In this document: positions 7,800 through 19,908 of the stretch, piece by piece | Numbering within the stretch: the first letter of the stretch is position 1 | How the letters are laid out: the number at the start of each line of letters is the position of its first letter | Assembly (NCBI RefSeq): GCF_028737215.1 | Contig: NZ_JAQZAM010000034.1 | Coordinates: 1 to 37,780, forward strand | Direction of reading: 5' to 3' | From: Actinomycetospora chibensis | Lineage (GTDB): Bacteria; Actinomycetota; Actinomycetes; Mycobacteriales; Pseudonocardiaceae | Length of the DNA stretch: 37,780 nucleotides | Notes under the pieces: model-generated | The model's input: the letters and a program-made list of their open reading frames with translations, nothing else | Told to the model about the DNA's origin: nothing | The model's database searches: none | Made by a program: the position numbers and the translations under genes

Positions 7800-9302
7800 A
7801 TGGTCGAGGTCGAGCGCACGCGCGAGGTCGGGGAACAGTGGTCGCCCGACCAGCCGACCGTGGCGTCCAAGAGGTCCCTGGTGGCCCTGTCCCACGCGAT
7901 CGAGGCGGCGGTGCTCGCCGGCCCGGTGACGACGCCGACCGTGGTCGTCGCCCTCTTCCAGCGCCGGGCCTACTTCGCCCGCGAGGCCGACGTCTACGAG
8001 CGGGTCGCCGCGTCGGGCGCGGTCGTGGTGCTCGGGTTCGCCGAGGACGAGACGACGAGCACGGCGACGACCGAGGTCCCGGCGGACTGCCGGCTGATCA
8101 CCCTCGATCCCGACGAGCCCCTCGCCGACGAGTGGAGCGTCGTCGCCGTCGGACCCCGGGCCGGCGCCTACCTCGTCGCCACCGACGCCCACCAGATCGA
8201 CCCCACCGAGTACACGCTCGAGGCCGGGCGGGAGTTCGTGGGCCGCTGGGGCTGGTCGCGGGTCCAGGCCGCGAACGAGCTCGCCCGCCTGCGCTCGGCG
8301 CTGGGCGCCCGCCTCGACACCGCCGTCGGACACACCGTCGACGCGCTGCTCGCGCAGGTCATGCCCACCGGGGGAACGGCCGCCGCGTCCGCGGGGACGG
8401 ACGGCGAGCGCTGGGCCACGCACGCGCTGCACCGGATGGTGCGGCGGATGCAGGACGCCCGGGAGGGCAGCCGGGTGCTGCGCGCCCAGCTCGTCGACGC
8501 GCACGCCGCGGTGGCCGCCCGCGGCGCGGCCCACATCGACCCGCAGTCGGGCCTCACGACGCCGGAGTTCCTCTCCCGCTGGGCGGACAACAGCGGCCCG
8601 ACGGCGCTGCCCGTGGGCGTCGCCCTGGTGGACGTCGAGGCCCTCGACGGCGCCGAGCACCGTCTGGGGCGTCGCGCGGCCCACCACGCCGCCCGCCGGG
8701 TGGCCGCCGCCGTGAGCGAGCCCCTCGGCCCGGTCGACGCCGCGGTCCGCCTCTCCGAGCGCGCCTTCGCCCTCATCGTGCCCGGTGCCTCGTCGCGTCA
8801 CCTGGCGTCGCTGGTGGACGCGGTGGTCGAACAGCTCGAGCTGTCCTCCGACGGCTACCCGAACGTCCCGCTCGTCGGGCCGGTCGCCTGGACGGTGACG
8901 CTGGCCCGCCCGCTGCCGCTCGACGACCTGCACCTCGCCCTCGGCACCCCCGAGCAGCCCGCCAGCACCCTCGCCGGCGACCCGATCGTCGTGCGGGAGG
9001 TGCCCGACCCGCTCGGCGCGCACCACCGCCGGGATGCCACCGCCGCTGCCGTCGCCGCAGCACCCGACCCGGAGCCCGAGCCCACCACCGAGCGCATGCC
9101 GCGGATCCGCATCCCGGAGGACGTCGCGAGGTCGACCGCGGGGTCGGGCACGAGGTCGGACGCGAGCTGCGCCGGAGCCGGGGTCCCGGAGCTCGTCTCC
9201 GACCTCCCCCGCCGTACGCCCCGACCCTCGGCGGTCCGGTCGGCGGTGCTCTTCCGCCCGTCCGCCGTCGTCGGCGACGGGACGCCACCCACGGTGTCGT
9301 AG
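7800..9302 (+). CDS. DICT sensory domain protein with degenerate GGDEF domain
   Basis: About 500 residues from the ATG at 7800, preceded by a purine-rich GGGGG stretch; an ATG at 7752 in the same frame is possible. Residues about 22-165 resemble the DICT sensory domain: SKRSLVALSHAIEAA, then VVVALFQRRAYF, a central DEPLADEWSVVAVGP and an RxFVxRWGWSR end. A helical stretch follows (about 170-250). Residues about 260-400 have the pattern of a GGDEF cyclase domain (LTTPEFLSRW, VGVALVDVEALDGAEHRLG), but the signature position RLGGDEFAxxxPG reads RLSERAFALIVPG, with SERAF at 319-323. Cyclase activity is therefore unlikely and a sensory or scaffold role more likely. The last 90 residues are disordered, Pro/Arg rich. 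The operon relation to the Hsp70-like gene 160 bases upstream is uncertain. Confidence 0.85.
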   Translation: MVEVERTREVGEQWSPDQPTVASKRSLVALSHAIEAAVLAGPVTTPTVVVALFQRRAYFAREADVYERVAASGAVVVLGFAEDETTSTATTEVPADCRLITLDPDEPLADEWSVVAVGPRAGAYLVATDAHQIDPTEYTLEAGREFVGRWGWSRVQAANELARLRSALGARLDTAVGHTVDALLAQVMPTGGTAAASAGTDGERWATHALHRMVRRMQDAREGSRVLRAQLVDAHAAVAARGAAHIDPQSGLTTPEFLSRWADNSGPTALPVGVALVDVEALDGAEHRLGRRAAHHAARRVAAAVSEPLGPVDAAVRLSERAFALIVPGASSRHLASLVDAVVEQLELSSDGYPNVPLVGPVAWTVTLARPLPLDDLHLALGTPEQPASTLAGDPIVVREVPDPLGAHHRRDATAAAVAAAPDPEPEPTTERMPRIRIPEDVARSTAGSGTRSDASCAGAGVPELVSDLPRRTPRPSAVRSAVLFRPSAVVGDGTPPTVS

Positions 9303-9315
9303 CCGCCCGTGGGGT

Positions 9316-9342
9316 TTGTCCCGGGTCGCGCGGCGGTATCTC
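9316..9342 (+). promoter_or_regulatory. Candidate promoter of the MTHFR-like gene
   Basis: TTGTCC (9316-9321) and TATCTC (9337-9342) are separated by 15 bases, and the ATG follows 7 bases after the second element, so the transcript could be leaderless or nearly so. No ribosome binding site is visible. Weak, by eye. Confidence 0.3.
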
Positions 9343-9349
9343 GACCGCG

Positions 9350-10369
9350 ATGACCCCGACGCTGATCGACGCGCCCACCCCGGGCTGTCCGAAACGGATG
9401 GTCTTCGGCCCCTGCGGCGGCGTGCGCGACGACGGGTCCTGCGAGCTGGACGCCGGCCTCCCGTGCCCGTGGTGCGACCCGTCCGGGCCCGCCGCGATCC
9501 GGTCGTGGCCGGAGCCGGTCCCCGCCGCCCCGGCCCCGGACCCGGCACCGGTCGTGCTCACGGACCTCACCGCGCCGCCCTACGACCTGCGGGCCACGCG
9601 CGCGATCCTCGAGACGCTGGCGCCGGTCTCGGACGGCCTGCTCATCGGCGAGGACCAGCACTCCCCCGACTTCCCGCCGACCATGATCGCGGCGGAGATC
9701 CTCGCCGCCGGCGGCGCCCCGTGGATCACCCTGACCTGCCGCGACCGCAATCGCGCCGTGCTCGAGCAGGAGCTCGCGGGGCTCGCCGAGCTCGGCGTCG
9801 CCGGTGTTCTCTGCGTCACCGGCGACGGGCGGGGTCCGGACGTGCGGCCCGAGATCACGCAGGTGTTCGACCTCGACAGCACCCGCCTCGCGCACCTCGC
9901 CGCCGCCGCGGGCGTCCCCGCCGCCGTCGCCGTCGTCCCGGCCGCGCCGCCCTCCGAGCGCCGCGCCGAGGCGCTCGCGGAGAAGCAACGGGCCGGCGCC
10001 ACCCTCGCCGTCGCCAACCACGTCGGGTCGCCGGAGGACCTCGCGTCCTTCCTCGCCGAGGCGCGCGACGCCGGCGCCGACCTGCCGGTGGTCGCGGGCG
10101 TCGCCGTCTACACCGACGCGGACACCGCCGCCGTGCTGTCCGCCTTCCCGGGCCTCGCCCTCGACCCCGAGGCCGTCGCCGCCGTGCTGAACGCCCCCGA
10201 CCCGCTCGCCGCCGGGATCGACGCCGCGGTCGCCGAGGCCGAGGCGATGCTCGAGGTGCCCGGGGTGGTCGGCGTGAACCTCTCGGGCCGCGCCTCCGCG
10301 CGGGGATGGCGCGTGGGCACCGAGGTCAAGGCCGAGATCGCCTCCCGGCTCGCGGGGCGGCGCTCGTGA
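9350..10369 (+). CDS. Methylenetetrahydrofolate reductase-like protein with N-terminal Cys-rich MTHFR_C/MetV-type domain
   Basis: A 339-residue protein. The first 45 residues carry CPKRMVFGPCGGVRDDGSCE followed by CPWC, with Cys13, 22, 31, 39 and 42; this is the metal or Fe-S binding motif of the methylenetetrahydrofolate reductase C-terminal (MetV-type) family, here at the N terminus. The rest resembles the MetF barrel: SPDFPPTMIAAEILAAGGAP, LTCRDRNRAVLEQEL (DRNR is typical of the family), VLCVTGDGRGP and VFDLDSTRL. Expected chemistry is flavin-dependent interconversion of methylene- and methyl-tetrahydrofolate or a related C1 carrier step, in the cytoplasm. It overlaps the methyltransferase downstream by 4 bases (GTGA), so methyl-group transfer is the likely shared theme. 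The true substrate is uncertain, because MetF is normally encoded elsewhere in such genomes. Confidence 0.82.
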   Translation: MTPTLIDAPTPGCPKRMVFGPCGGVRDDGSCELDAGLPCPWCDPSGPAAIRSWPEPVPAAPAPDPAPVVLTDLTAPPYDLRATRAILETLAPVSDGLLIGEDQHSPDFPPTMIAAEILAAGGAPWITLTCRDRNRAVLEQELAGLAELGVAGVLCVTGDGRGPDVRPEITQVFDLDSTRLAHLAAAAGVPAAVAVVPAAPPSERRAEALAEKQRAGATLAVANHVGSPEDLASFLAEARDAGADLPVVAGVAVYTDADTAAVLSAFPGLALDPEAVAAVLNAPDPLAAGIDAAVAEAEAMLEVPGVVGVNLSGRASARGWRVGTEVKAEIASRLAGRRS

Positions 10370-11163
10370 GCACGGACGACGCCCTCGGGTCGGCGCGCGA
10401 CTCCGCGATGGAGGCCGAGTTCGACACGGTCGCGGCCTGGACCGAGGAGGCCGTGCGCGCGCTCGGACACGACCACGCGATCCCCGCGGGCTGCCGGGGC
10501 AGCGGCTCGCCAGCCGACCTCGCGTGGATCGCGGGCGGGCTGGACCTGCACGCCGACCAGCGCTTCCTCGACTCCGGTGCCGGGCTCGGCGGGCCCGCCG
10601 CGTGGCTGTCCGAGCACCTCGAGGGCCGCTGGTCGGGCCGTCCGGTGCTCACCGAGCCGATGGTGCACGCGGCGCAGTCCGCGCGTCGCCTGTTCGGCTT
10701 CCCGGTGGCCGCGGCGGCGTCGGAGGACCTGCCGATCGCGACGGCGAGCGTCGACGCGGCGTGGTCGCTCGGCGTCCTGTGCGTCACCGCGGAGCGCGCC
10801 CGGATGCTCGCCGAGCTGCGCCGCGTTCTCGTGCCGGGCGGGCGCCTCGGGCTGCTCGTCCTGCTCCACGCCGGCGAGCCCCTGCCCGAGGAGCCCGAGG
10901 GCAACGACTTCCCCACCCGCGACGAGCTGGAGACGCAGATCGTCGACGCCGGCTTCCGGGTGGACGACGAGGTCGACGCCGCCCGCCTGCCGGGGGCGCC
11001 GATCGCGTGGAGCGAACGGGCGGACCGCGTCGAGGAGTACATCGCGCGCCACCACCGCGACCACCCGGCGTGGCAGCAGGCCGCGGAGCAGGACCGGATC
11101 ATCGGCCGGCTGATGGGCGAGCGCCTCATCACGATGCACCTGCTGCGCACGACGGCGGTGTGA
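10366..11163 (+). CDS. Class I SAM-dependent methyltransferase
   Basis: A 265-residue protein. The Rossmann motif I position is RFLDSGAGLGGPAAWL; a later strand carries the acidic-rich ASEDLPIATASVDAAWSLGVLC (motif II/III region) and the family-typical LAELRRVLVPGGRLGLLVLL. These place it in the ubiquinone/menaquinone-type class I methyltransferase superfamily without naming a substrate. The start is GTG at 10366, which overlaps the stop of the MTHFR-like gene by 4 bases, so the two are translationally coupled. A role in using the C1 unit handled by its neighbour is an inference. Confidence 0.85.
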   Translation: MSTDDALGSARDSAMEAEFDTVAAWTEEAVRALGHDHAIPAGCRGSGSPADLAWIAGGLDLHADQRFLDSGAGLGGPAAWLSEHLEGRWSGRPVLTEPMVHAAQSARRLFGFPVAAAASEDLPIATASVDAAWSLGVLCVTAERARMLAELRRVLVPGGRLGLLVLLHAGEPLPEEPEGNDFPTRDELETQIVDAGFRVDDEVDAARLPGAPIAWSERADRVEEYIARHHRDHPAWQQAAEQDRIIGRLMGERLITMHLLRTTAV

Positions 11164-11403
11164 CGCCGCCGGGGTGGCCGGAAACCCCGATCCGGTCCCC
11201 TGTGCTCCCGCTGCGGCAGGCGGCGCCGCTGGCCGGGGGACACTCGGGTGGACGCACCACCCGACGCGGAATCGGTTCAGCTCGGCGCGACACCGCCTGT
11301 CGCGCTCCCGCAGGGCGACCCCGGACGGCTTGTATGGAGCGGAGCCGCCCGACACGGGCCCCGCGTCCGCGGTGCCGTCGGGCCGGCTCCGGGAGGAGCT
11401 CAG

Positions 11404-11700
11404 GTGACCTACGACGCGGTCAGTGCCTACACGGTGCTGTTCGGCGACGGCGAGGGCCCGGCGGCGGTCAGCGTCCACGGTTCGGCCGACGAGGCGTGGG
11501 CCGCCCTCGACACGCTGGTCCGCGGACGCTCGCGCCGCTGGCGGTCCCGTCCGGCCGCCGCCGACGAGCACCGCGTCACCGAGCTCGCGGAGCGCTGGCG
11601 CCGGGCCGATCCCGAGCGCCGCTACTGGCAGGTCGCTCCGCACCGCCTGCGCGTCACCATCCCGGCCATCGCCGCCACGCGGACGCCCCGACCCGCCTGA
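11404..11700 (+). CDS. Small conserved-looking protein of unknown function
   Basis: A 98-residue protein from GTG at 11404, chosen because a good ribosome binding site GGGAGGAG sits at 11391-11398; the same frame is open further upstream but is low-complexity there. It begins MTYDAVSAYTVLFGDGEGP and has an alternation of hydrophobic and charged residues typical of a small folded alpha/beta protein, with a basic Arg/Trp-rich middle. No signal peptide, membrane segment or Cys is seen. I do not recognise the family. It is separated from both neighbours by more than 170 bases and seems to be transcribed alone. Confidence 0.65.
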   Translation: MTYDAVSAYTVLFGDGEGPAAVSVHGSADEAWAALDTLVRGRSRRWRSRPAAADEHRVTELAERWRRADPERRYWQVAPHRLRVTIPAIAATRTPRPA

Positions 11701-11758
11701 CCGGGCCGCCAGACCGGGCCGGCCGCCCGGGCGCCTCCCCGGTCACCGAGCGCTTCTA

Positions 11759-11794
11759 GGGAGGCCCCCACCCCGGAGAGGGGTAGGCCCTCCC
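11759..11794 (+). terminator. Strong GC-rich hairpin after the small ORF
   Basis: Outer arms GGGAGG and CCTCCC enclose inner arms CCCC and GGGG around a GGAGA loop, giving an almost continuous stem across 36 bases. It sits 58 bases after the stop at 11700 and before the next promoter region. No T-run follows, as is common for actinobacterial terminators. Confidence 0.5.
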
Positions 11795-11814
11795 GACGCG
11801 CGCCCCGCCGCCGA

Positions 11815-11826
11815 TCACGATCGTGA
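11815..11826. promoter_or_regulatory. Perfect 12-base palindrome upstream of the alpha/beta hydrolase
   Basis: TCACGATCGTGA is a perfect dyad ending 51 bases before the ATG at 11878, in an otherwise non-coding stretch. Position and symmetry fit an operator for a dimeric regulator of the hydrolase gene, but no regulator lies next to it. Confidence 0.35.
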
Positions 11827-11877
11827 CCAGCAGAGATGCCGGGCGAGGGACCCGGCTTCTGGACACGGAGGTGGGTC

Positions 11878-12642
11878 ATGGGTTCGTCGTCGGTACGCAG
11901 CCACCTCCGCGAGGTCCGGGCGGCGCTGCGCGTGGTCACCGCCGTGTCCACCACCCTGCTGCTCGCCGCAGCGCGTGCGGAGAACGAGGAACCCGAGACT
12001 CCCGTCGCCACGGCCCGCTCCCTCGTCGTCCTGGTGCACGGCTTCGGCGCGGGCCCGGACTGCTGGGACGCGGCGATCCCCGCGCTCGGCGGACCCGGCG
12101 TCGCCGTCGTCACCCACCGCTACACGTGGACCTCGAGCGTGGAGACGCTGGGGGCGCAGCTCGCGGACGAGGTCACGGACCTGGCGCGTCGCAGCGACGC
12201 CCGGTCGGTCACGCTCGTCGGCCACAGCCTCGGCGGCGTGATCGTGGCCGCGAGCCTCGCCGGCGGGCGCCTCGACGGCGTCGTCACCCGCGTCGTCACC
12301 GTCGCCGCGCCGTTGCGGGGCACCCGCTGGGCGCACCTCTTCCCCGTCGGCGCCGTGCGCGACCTGCGCGCCGGCTCTACCGCCGTGCCGACCGGCATCC
12401 CCTGGCTGGCCGTTGCCTCCCGCGCCGACGCCGTGGTCGGCGTGCACAGCGCCGCGCCGGAGGGTGCCGAGACCGTCGTCGTCGACGGTCTCGGGCACTG
12501 CGGGCTGCTCAGGGACTCCGACGTCATCGCTCGGATCGCGGCCGGCGCCATGCCCGCACGCCCCGACCGGGGAGTGCGTGCGCGGAGGAGCGGCGAACGA
12601 CGCCGCCACCCCCGGCACGCCCCGGGGCTCGTCGTGGCCTGA
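11878..12642 (+). CDS. Exported alpha/beta hydrolase (lipase/esterase-like)
   Basis: A 254-residue protein with the ATG chosen because GGAGG (11867-11872 region) precedes it. An N-terminal basic stretch and hydrophobic segment (VVTAVSTTLLLAAARA, 19-34) look like a signal peptide with an AxA-type cleavage site, or a membrane anchor. The hydrolase core follows: oxyanion region VVLVHGFGAGPDCW, nucleophile elbow GHSLGG with Ser117, an acid in ASRADAVVG (Asp184) and His207 in GLGHCGLL, so the catalytic triad is complete. It probably hydrolyses an ester outside the membrane; the substrate is not predictable. The C-terminal 40 residues are basic and probably unstructured. It is convergent with gltD, with only five bases between the stop codons. 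Confidence 0.85.
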   Translation: MGSSSVRSHLREVRAALRVVTAVSTTLLLAAARAENEEPETPVATARSLVVLVHGFGAGPDCWDAAIPALGGPGVAVVTHRYTWTSSVETLGAQLADEVTDLARRSDARSVTLVGHSLGGVIVAASLAGGRLDGVVTRVVTVAAPLRGTRWAHLFPVGAVRDLRAGSTAVPTGIPWLAVASRADAVVGVHSAAPEGAETVVVDGLGHCGLLRDSDVIARIAAGAMPARPDRGVRARRSGERRRHPRHAPGLVVA

Positions 12643-12647
12643 GGGCG

Positions 12648-14103
12648 CTAGCCCAGGGGGCGGTCGGTCGGGTTGATCGGGCGGGGCAGGACGTCGCGGC
12701 CGGTGAGCATGGCGTCGACGCCCGCGGCGGCCGAGCGCCCCTCGGCGATCGCCCACACGATGAGCGACTGCCCGCGCCCGGCGTCGCCCGCGGCGAACAC
12801 CCCGGGCACCGAGCTCTGGTAGTCGTCGCCGCGGCGCACGTTGCCCCGGTCGTCGTACTCGACGCCGAGGCTGTCGAGCAGGCCCTCCTTCTGCGGGCCG
12901 AGGAAGCCCATCGCGAGGAAGACGAAGTCGGCCGGGATCTCCCGCTCGCTGTTCTCGACCGGCACGAAGCGCCCGTCGACGCGCTCGACGTCGACCAGCC
13001 GCAGCGAGCGCACGTGGCCGTGCTCGTCGCCCAGGAACTCGTCGGTGTTCACCGAGAACAGACGCTCGCCGCCCTCCTCGTGCGCCGACGACACCCGGAA
13101 GATCATCGGGTAGGTCGGCCACGGGTTGGCGTTCGGCCGCTCCGACGGCGGGATCGGCATGATCTCGAGCTGGGTGACCGACGCGGCGCCCTGGCGGTGG
13201 GCGGTGCCCACGCAGTCGGCGCCGGTGTCGCCACCGCCGATGACCACGACGTGCGTGCCCTCGACGTCGATGACCGAGCGCTCGTAGTCGCCCTGCTGGA
13301 CCTTGTTCGACGGAGGCAGGTACTCCATCGCCTGGTGGATGCCGGTGAGCTCGCGACCGGTGATCGGGAGGTCCCGCCAGGCGGTGGCGCCGACGGAGAG
13401 CACGACGGCGTCGTGCTCGGCGCGCAGCTTCTCGACCGACAGGTCGCCCTCGGCCGGGCCCCCGACCTCGACGCCCGCGAAGAACCGCGTCCCCTCGGCG
13501 ACCATCTGCTCGAGACGGCGGTCGAGGCGCTTCTTCTCCATCTTGAACTCGGGGATGCCGTAGCGCAGGAGCCCGCCGATGCGGTCGGCGCGCTCGTAGA
13601 CGGTGACGTCGTGCCCGGCGCGCGTGAGCTGCTGCGCGGCGGCGAGCCCCGCGGGCCCGGAACCGACGACGGCGACCGACTTCCCGGTCTTGACCTCGGG
13701 CAGCTGCGGGCGGACGAACCCCTCGTCCCAGGCGCGGTCGATGATCTCGATCTCGACCTGCTTGATCGTCACGGGGTCGGAGTTGATGCCGAGCACGCAG
13801 GCCGACTCGCACGGCGCCGGGCAGAGCGTGCCGGTGAACTCGGGGAAGTTGTTGGTGGCGTGGAGGCGCTCGATGGCCTCGGCCCAGTCGTCGCGCCACA
13901 CCAGGTCGTTCCACTCGGGGATCATGTTCCCGAGCGGGCAGCCCTGGTGGCAGAACGGGATGCCGCAGTCCATGCAGCGCCCGGCCTGCTTGCGCAGCGT
14001 CGTCGGGTTGAGCTCCTCGTAGACCTCGTGCCAGTCACGGATCCGGATGTCGACCGGCCGGCGGCGGGGGAGCTCCCGGCCGGTGGTCATGAATCCACGG
14101 GGA

Positions 14104-14111
<8 letters not shown>
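12648..14111 (-). CDS. gltD: Glutamate synthase (NADPH) small subunit
   Basis: A 487-residue beta subunit of bacterial glutamate synthase. It takes electrons from NADPH by FAD and passes them through Fe-S clusters to the large subunit, which makes glutamate from glutamine and 2-oxoglutarate. N-terminal Cys motifs [17 protein letters not shown] and CPAPCESAC hold the Fe-S clusters; [17 protein letters not shown] is the FAD-binding Rossmann loop and [19 protein letters not shown] the NADPH-binding loop; the C-terminal [20 protein letters not shown] is the typical second FAD contact. The GTG start at 14111 overlaps the gltB stop by 8 bases, so the subunits are made in a coupled way; an internal ATG eight codons later is an alternative. 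Confidence 0.97.
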
Positions 14112-18750
<4,639 letters not shown>

Positions 18751-19354
18751 GTGGCCCCTCCCATCGTTCTCGCGTGCAGGTGGTGGTCGCCGGTCGCCCG
18801 GCGGGGGTGGACATGGGTTGGGGAGCGTGACGCTCACCCCGGAGACAGCCCGGCGCACCGGTCGGCGGTGGACGACCGGAGGGGCAACCTGACGTTAACC
18901 TCCGCCGCCGCCGCAGCGCACGGGGTGGACGCCTCCGAAAGAGTGCTCATCGCCACGTGGCGGCAACCGATCGTCACGGTGTCTACGACGCCGCGTCGTC
19001 GGCCGCCCCCGTGACGCCGTTCAGCGTCTGGAACGCCTGTCCGTGGCGCCGTAGGGGTCGCGGCCGGGCATCCCGGCCGCGGCGACCTCGCCCGGAGAGC
19101 GCGGCGAGGCCTGGCGACCCCTTGAGCCCGCCGCCCTCGTGATCGATCCCGACACGCCGGTAAGTCTGCCGGGCGACACACCGGGACGCCAAGGGGCGTT
19201 ACCGAGCGGTACGGCGCTGCCACCGTCCGGGTGACACCCGACAGCGGGTGCCTCGGGGCTGATCAGGGTGGGGTCAGGGGCCGGAGCCGGCCGGGCTCGT
19301 CCCGTTCGGCGGGGCCGGTCATGATCCGGACCTGAGTGGGGCACGGGGCCCGAG

Positions 19355-19379
19355 GTGTTCGCGTGTCGCGACGGGGTAA
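19355..19379 (+). promoter_or_regulatory. Candidate SigB/SigF-type stress promoter of the DUF3072 gene
   Basis: GTGTT (19355-19359) and GGGTAA (19374-19379) are separated by 14 bases, close to the actinobacterial general-stress pattern GTTT-N14-16-GGGTAT. The transcript would have a leader of about 60 bases. The assignment is by eye and has no independent support. Confidence 0.35.
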
Positions 19380-19406
19380 CCGGGGCATCGAACGCCTGTT
19401 CGAGCA

Positions 19407-19434
19407 GCTCCACGTCCCATGCTCCACGTCCCAT
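19407..19434 (+). repeat. Perfect 14-base tandem duplication in the DUF3072 leader
   Basis: GCTCCACGTCCCAT occurs at 19407-19420 and again at 19421-19434 with no spacer. It lies just before the ribosome binding site GAGGAG (19435-19440) of the GTG at 19447. It may be a recent slippage product or a repeated control site. Confidence 0.9.
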
Positions 19435-19446
19435 GAGGAGAGTTCC

Positions 19447-19908
19447 GTGACCGACCCGCACGAGGTCAAGCAGCAGGGCACCGATCCGTCCACCACGTCC
19501 TCCGCCGAGAAGGACAACGCGAACTGGGTCACCGGCGACGAGCCCATGACCGGTCCCCAGGCCAGCTACCTCGAGACGCTCGCGCACCAGGCCGGCGAGG
19601 AGCCCCCGACCGGGCTGACCAAGGCGCAGGCGTCCGACGAGATCGAGCGGCTGCAGGGCTCGGTGACCCCGTCCGGCGGCGACGGCGGGAACGGCACGGG
19701 CGGTGACGGGCAGCCCGACCTCTCGCGCCAGGAGCGCCCCACCACCGACTGGGTCACCGGACGAGCCCATGACCGGTCCGCAGGCCAGCTACCTCGAGAC
19801 CCTGGCCCAGCAGGCGGGCGAGGAGCCGCCGAAGGGACTGAACAAGTCGGAGGCCTCGCGGGCGATCGACGAGCTGCGGCAGAAGACCCAGTGAGGAAGA
19901 CCCGGTGA
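19447..19908 (+). CDS. DUF3072 protein, first repeat intact, then frameshifted
   Basis: The GTG at 19447 is preceded by GAGGAG. The frame encodes a hydrophilic lead and one full DUF3072 unit, NWVTGDEPMTGPQASYLETL with the following helix QAGEEPPTGLTKAQASDEIERLQ. After a Gly/Asp-rich linker a second unit begins with DWVTG, but two bases are missing at 19760/19761 compared with the first copy, so this frame runs on as low-complexity Arg/Gly/Ala sequence to 19908 while the real second repeat continues in another frame to 19894. DUF3072 proteins are short and uncharacterised; the motif resembles a helix pair that may bind protein or DNA. The frameshift may be real, programmed, or a sequencing error. 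The ribD-C gene begins before this frame ends. Confidence 0.75.
   Translation: MTDPHEVKQQGTDPSTTSSAEKDNANWVTGDEPMTGPQASYLETLAHQAGEEPPTGLTKAQASDEIERLQGSVTPSGGDGGNGTGGDGQPDLSRQERPTTDWVTGRAHDRSAGQLPRDPGPAGGRGAAEGTEQVGGLAGDRRAAAEDPVRKTR
19761..19894 (+). pseudogene. Second DUF3072 repeat, out of frame with the first
   Basis: Read in the shifted frame, this stretch gives DEPMTGPQASYLETLAQQAG followed by EEPPKGLNKSEASRAIDELR and a clean stop at 19892-19894, closely matching the first repeat in both DNA and protein. An ATG at 19769 could start a separate 41-residue product, but no ribosome binding site precedes it. Adding two bases at 19760 would join it to the upstream repeat as a protein of about 150 residues. 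This is the expected intact gene. Confidence 0.7.

Larger units (their letters stand above)
18751..19446. other. Gene-free region of about 700 bases between gltB and the DUF3072 gene
   Basis: No reading frame here has convincing codon use. On the minus strand a TANNNT-type TAACGT (18892-18897) could be the -10 of a gltB promoter with a leader of about 140 bases, but no clear -35 or GlnR-type site is visible. The stretch 19100-19300 holds several short GC-rich inverted repeats, for example around 19057-19082. I do not recognise a known riboswitch. The plus-strand end carries the promoter features listed separately. Confidence 0.6.

Noticed and set aside
6035..9349. Open frame running through the Hsp70-like and DICT genes into the MTHFR-like gene
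   Set aside because: Low-complexity, Arg-rich translation and codon use of the wrong phase; true coding begins at 9350.
7680..11276. Shared 12-mer CGACGCGGAATC at 7680-7691 and 11262-11273 as a common ECF -35 element
   Set aside because: A repeated 12-mer is expected by chance in a GC-rich window of this size, and no matching -10 follows at the right spacing.
18834..19223. Minus-strand ORF of about 130 codons in the gap upstream of gltB
   Set aside because: Arg/Pro/Ala-rich translation, no ribosome binding site and no family motif; it runs over the likely gltB promoter.
19021..19770. Minus-strand ORF opposite the DUF3072 gene
   Set aside because: It is the antisense of a gene whose two repeats are similar as protein; its own translation has no motif.
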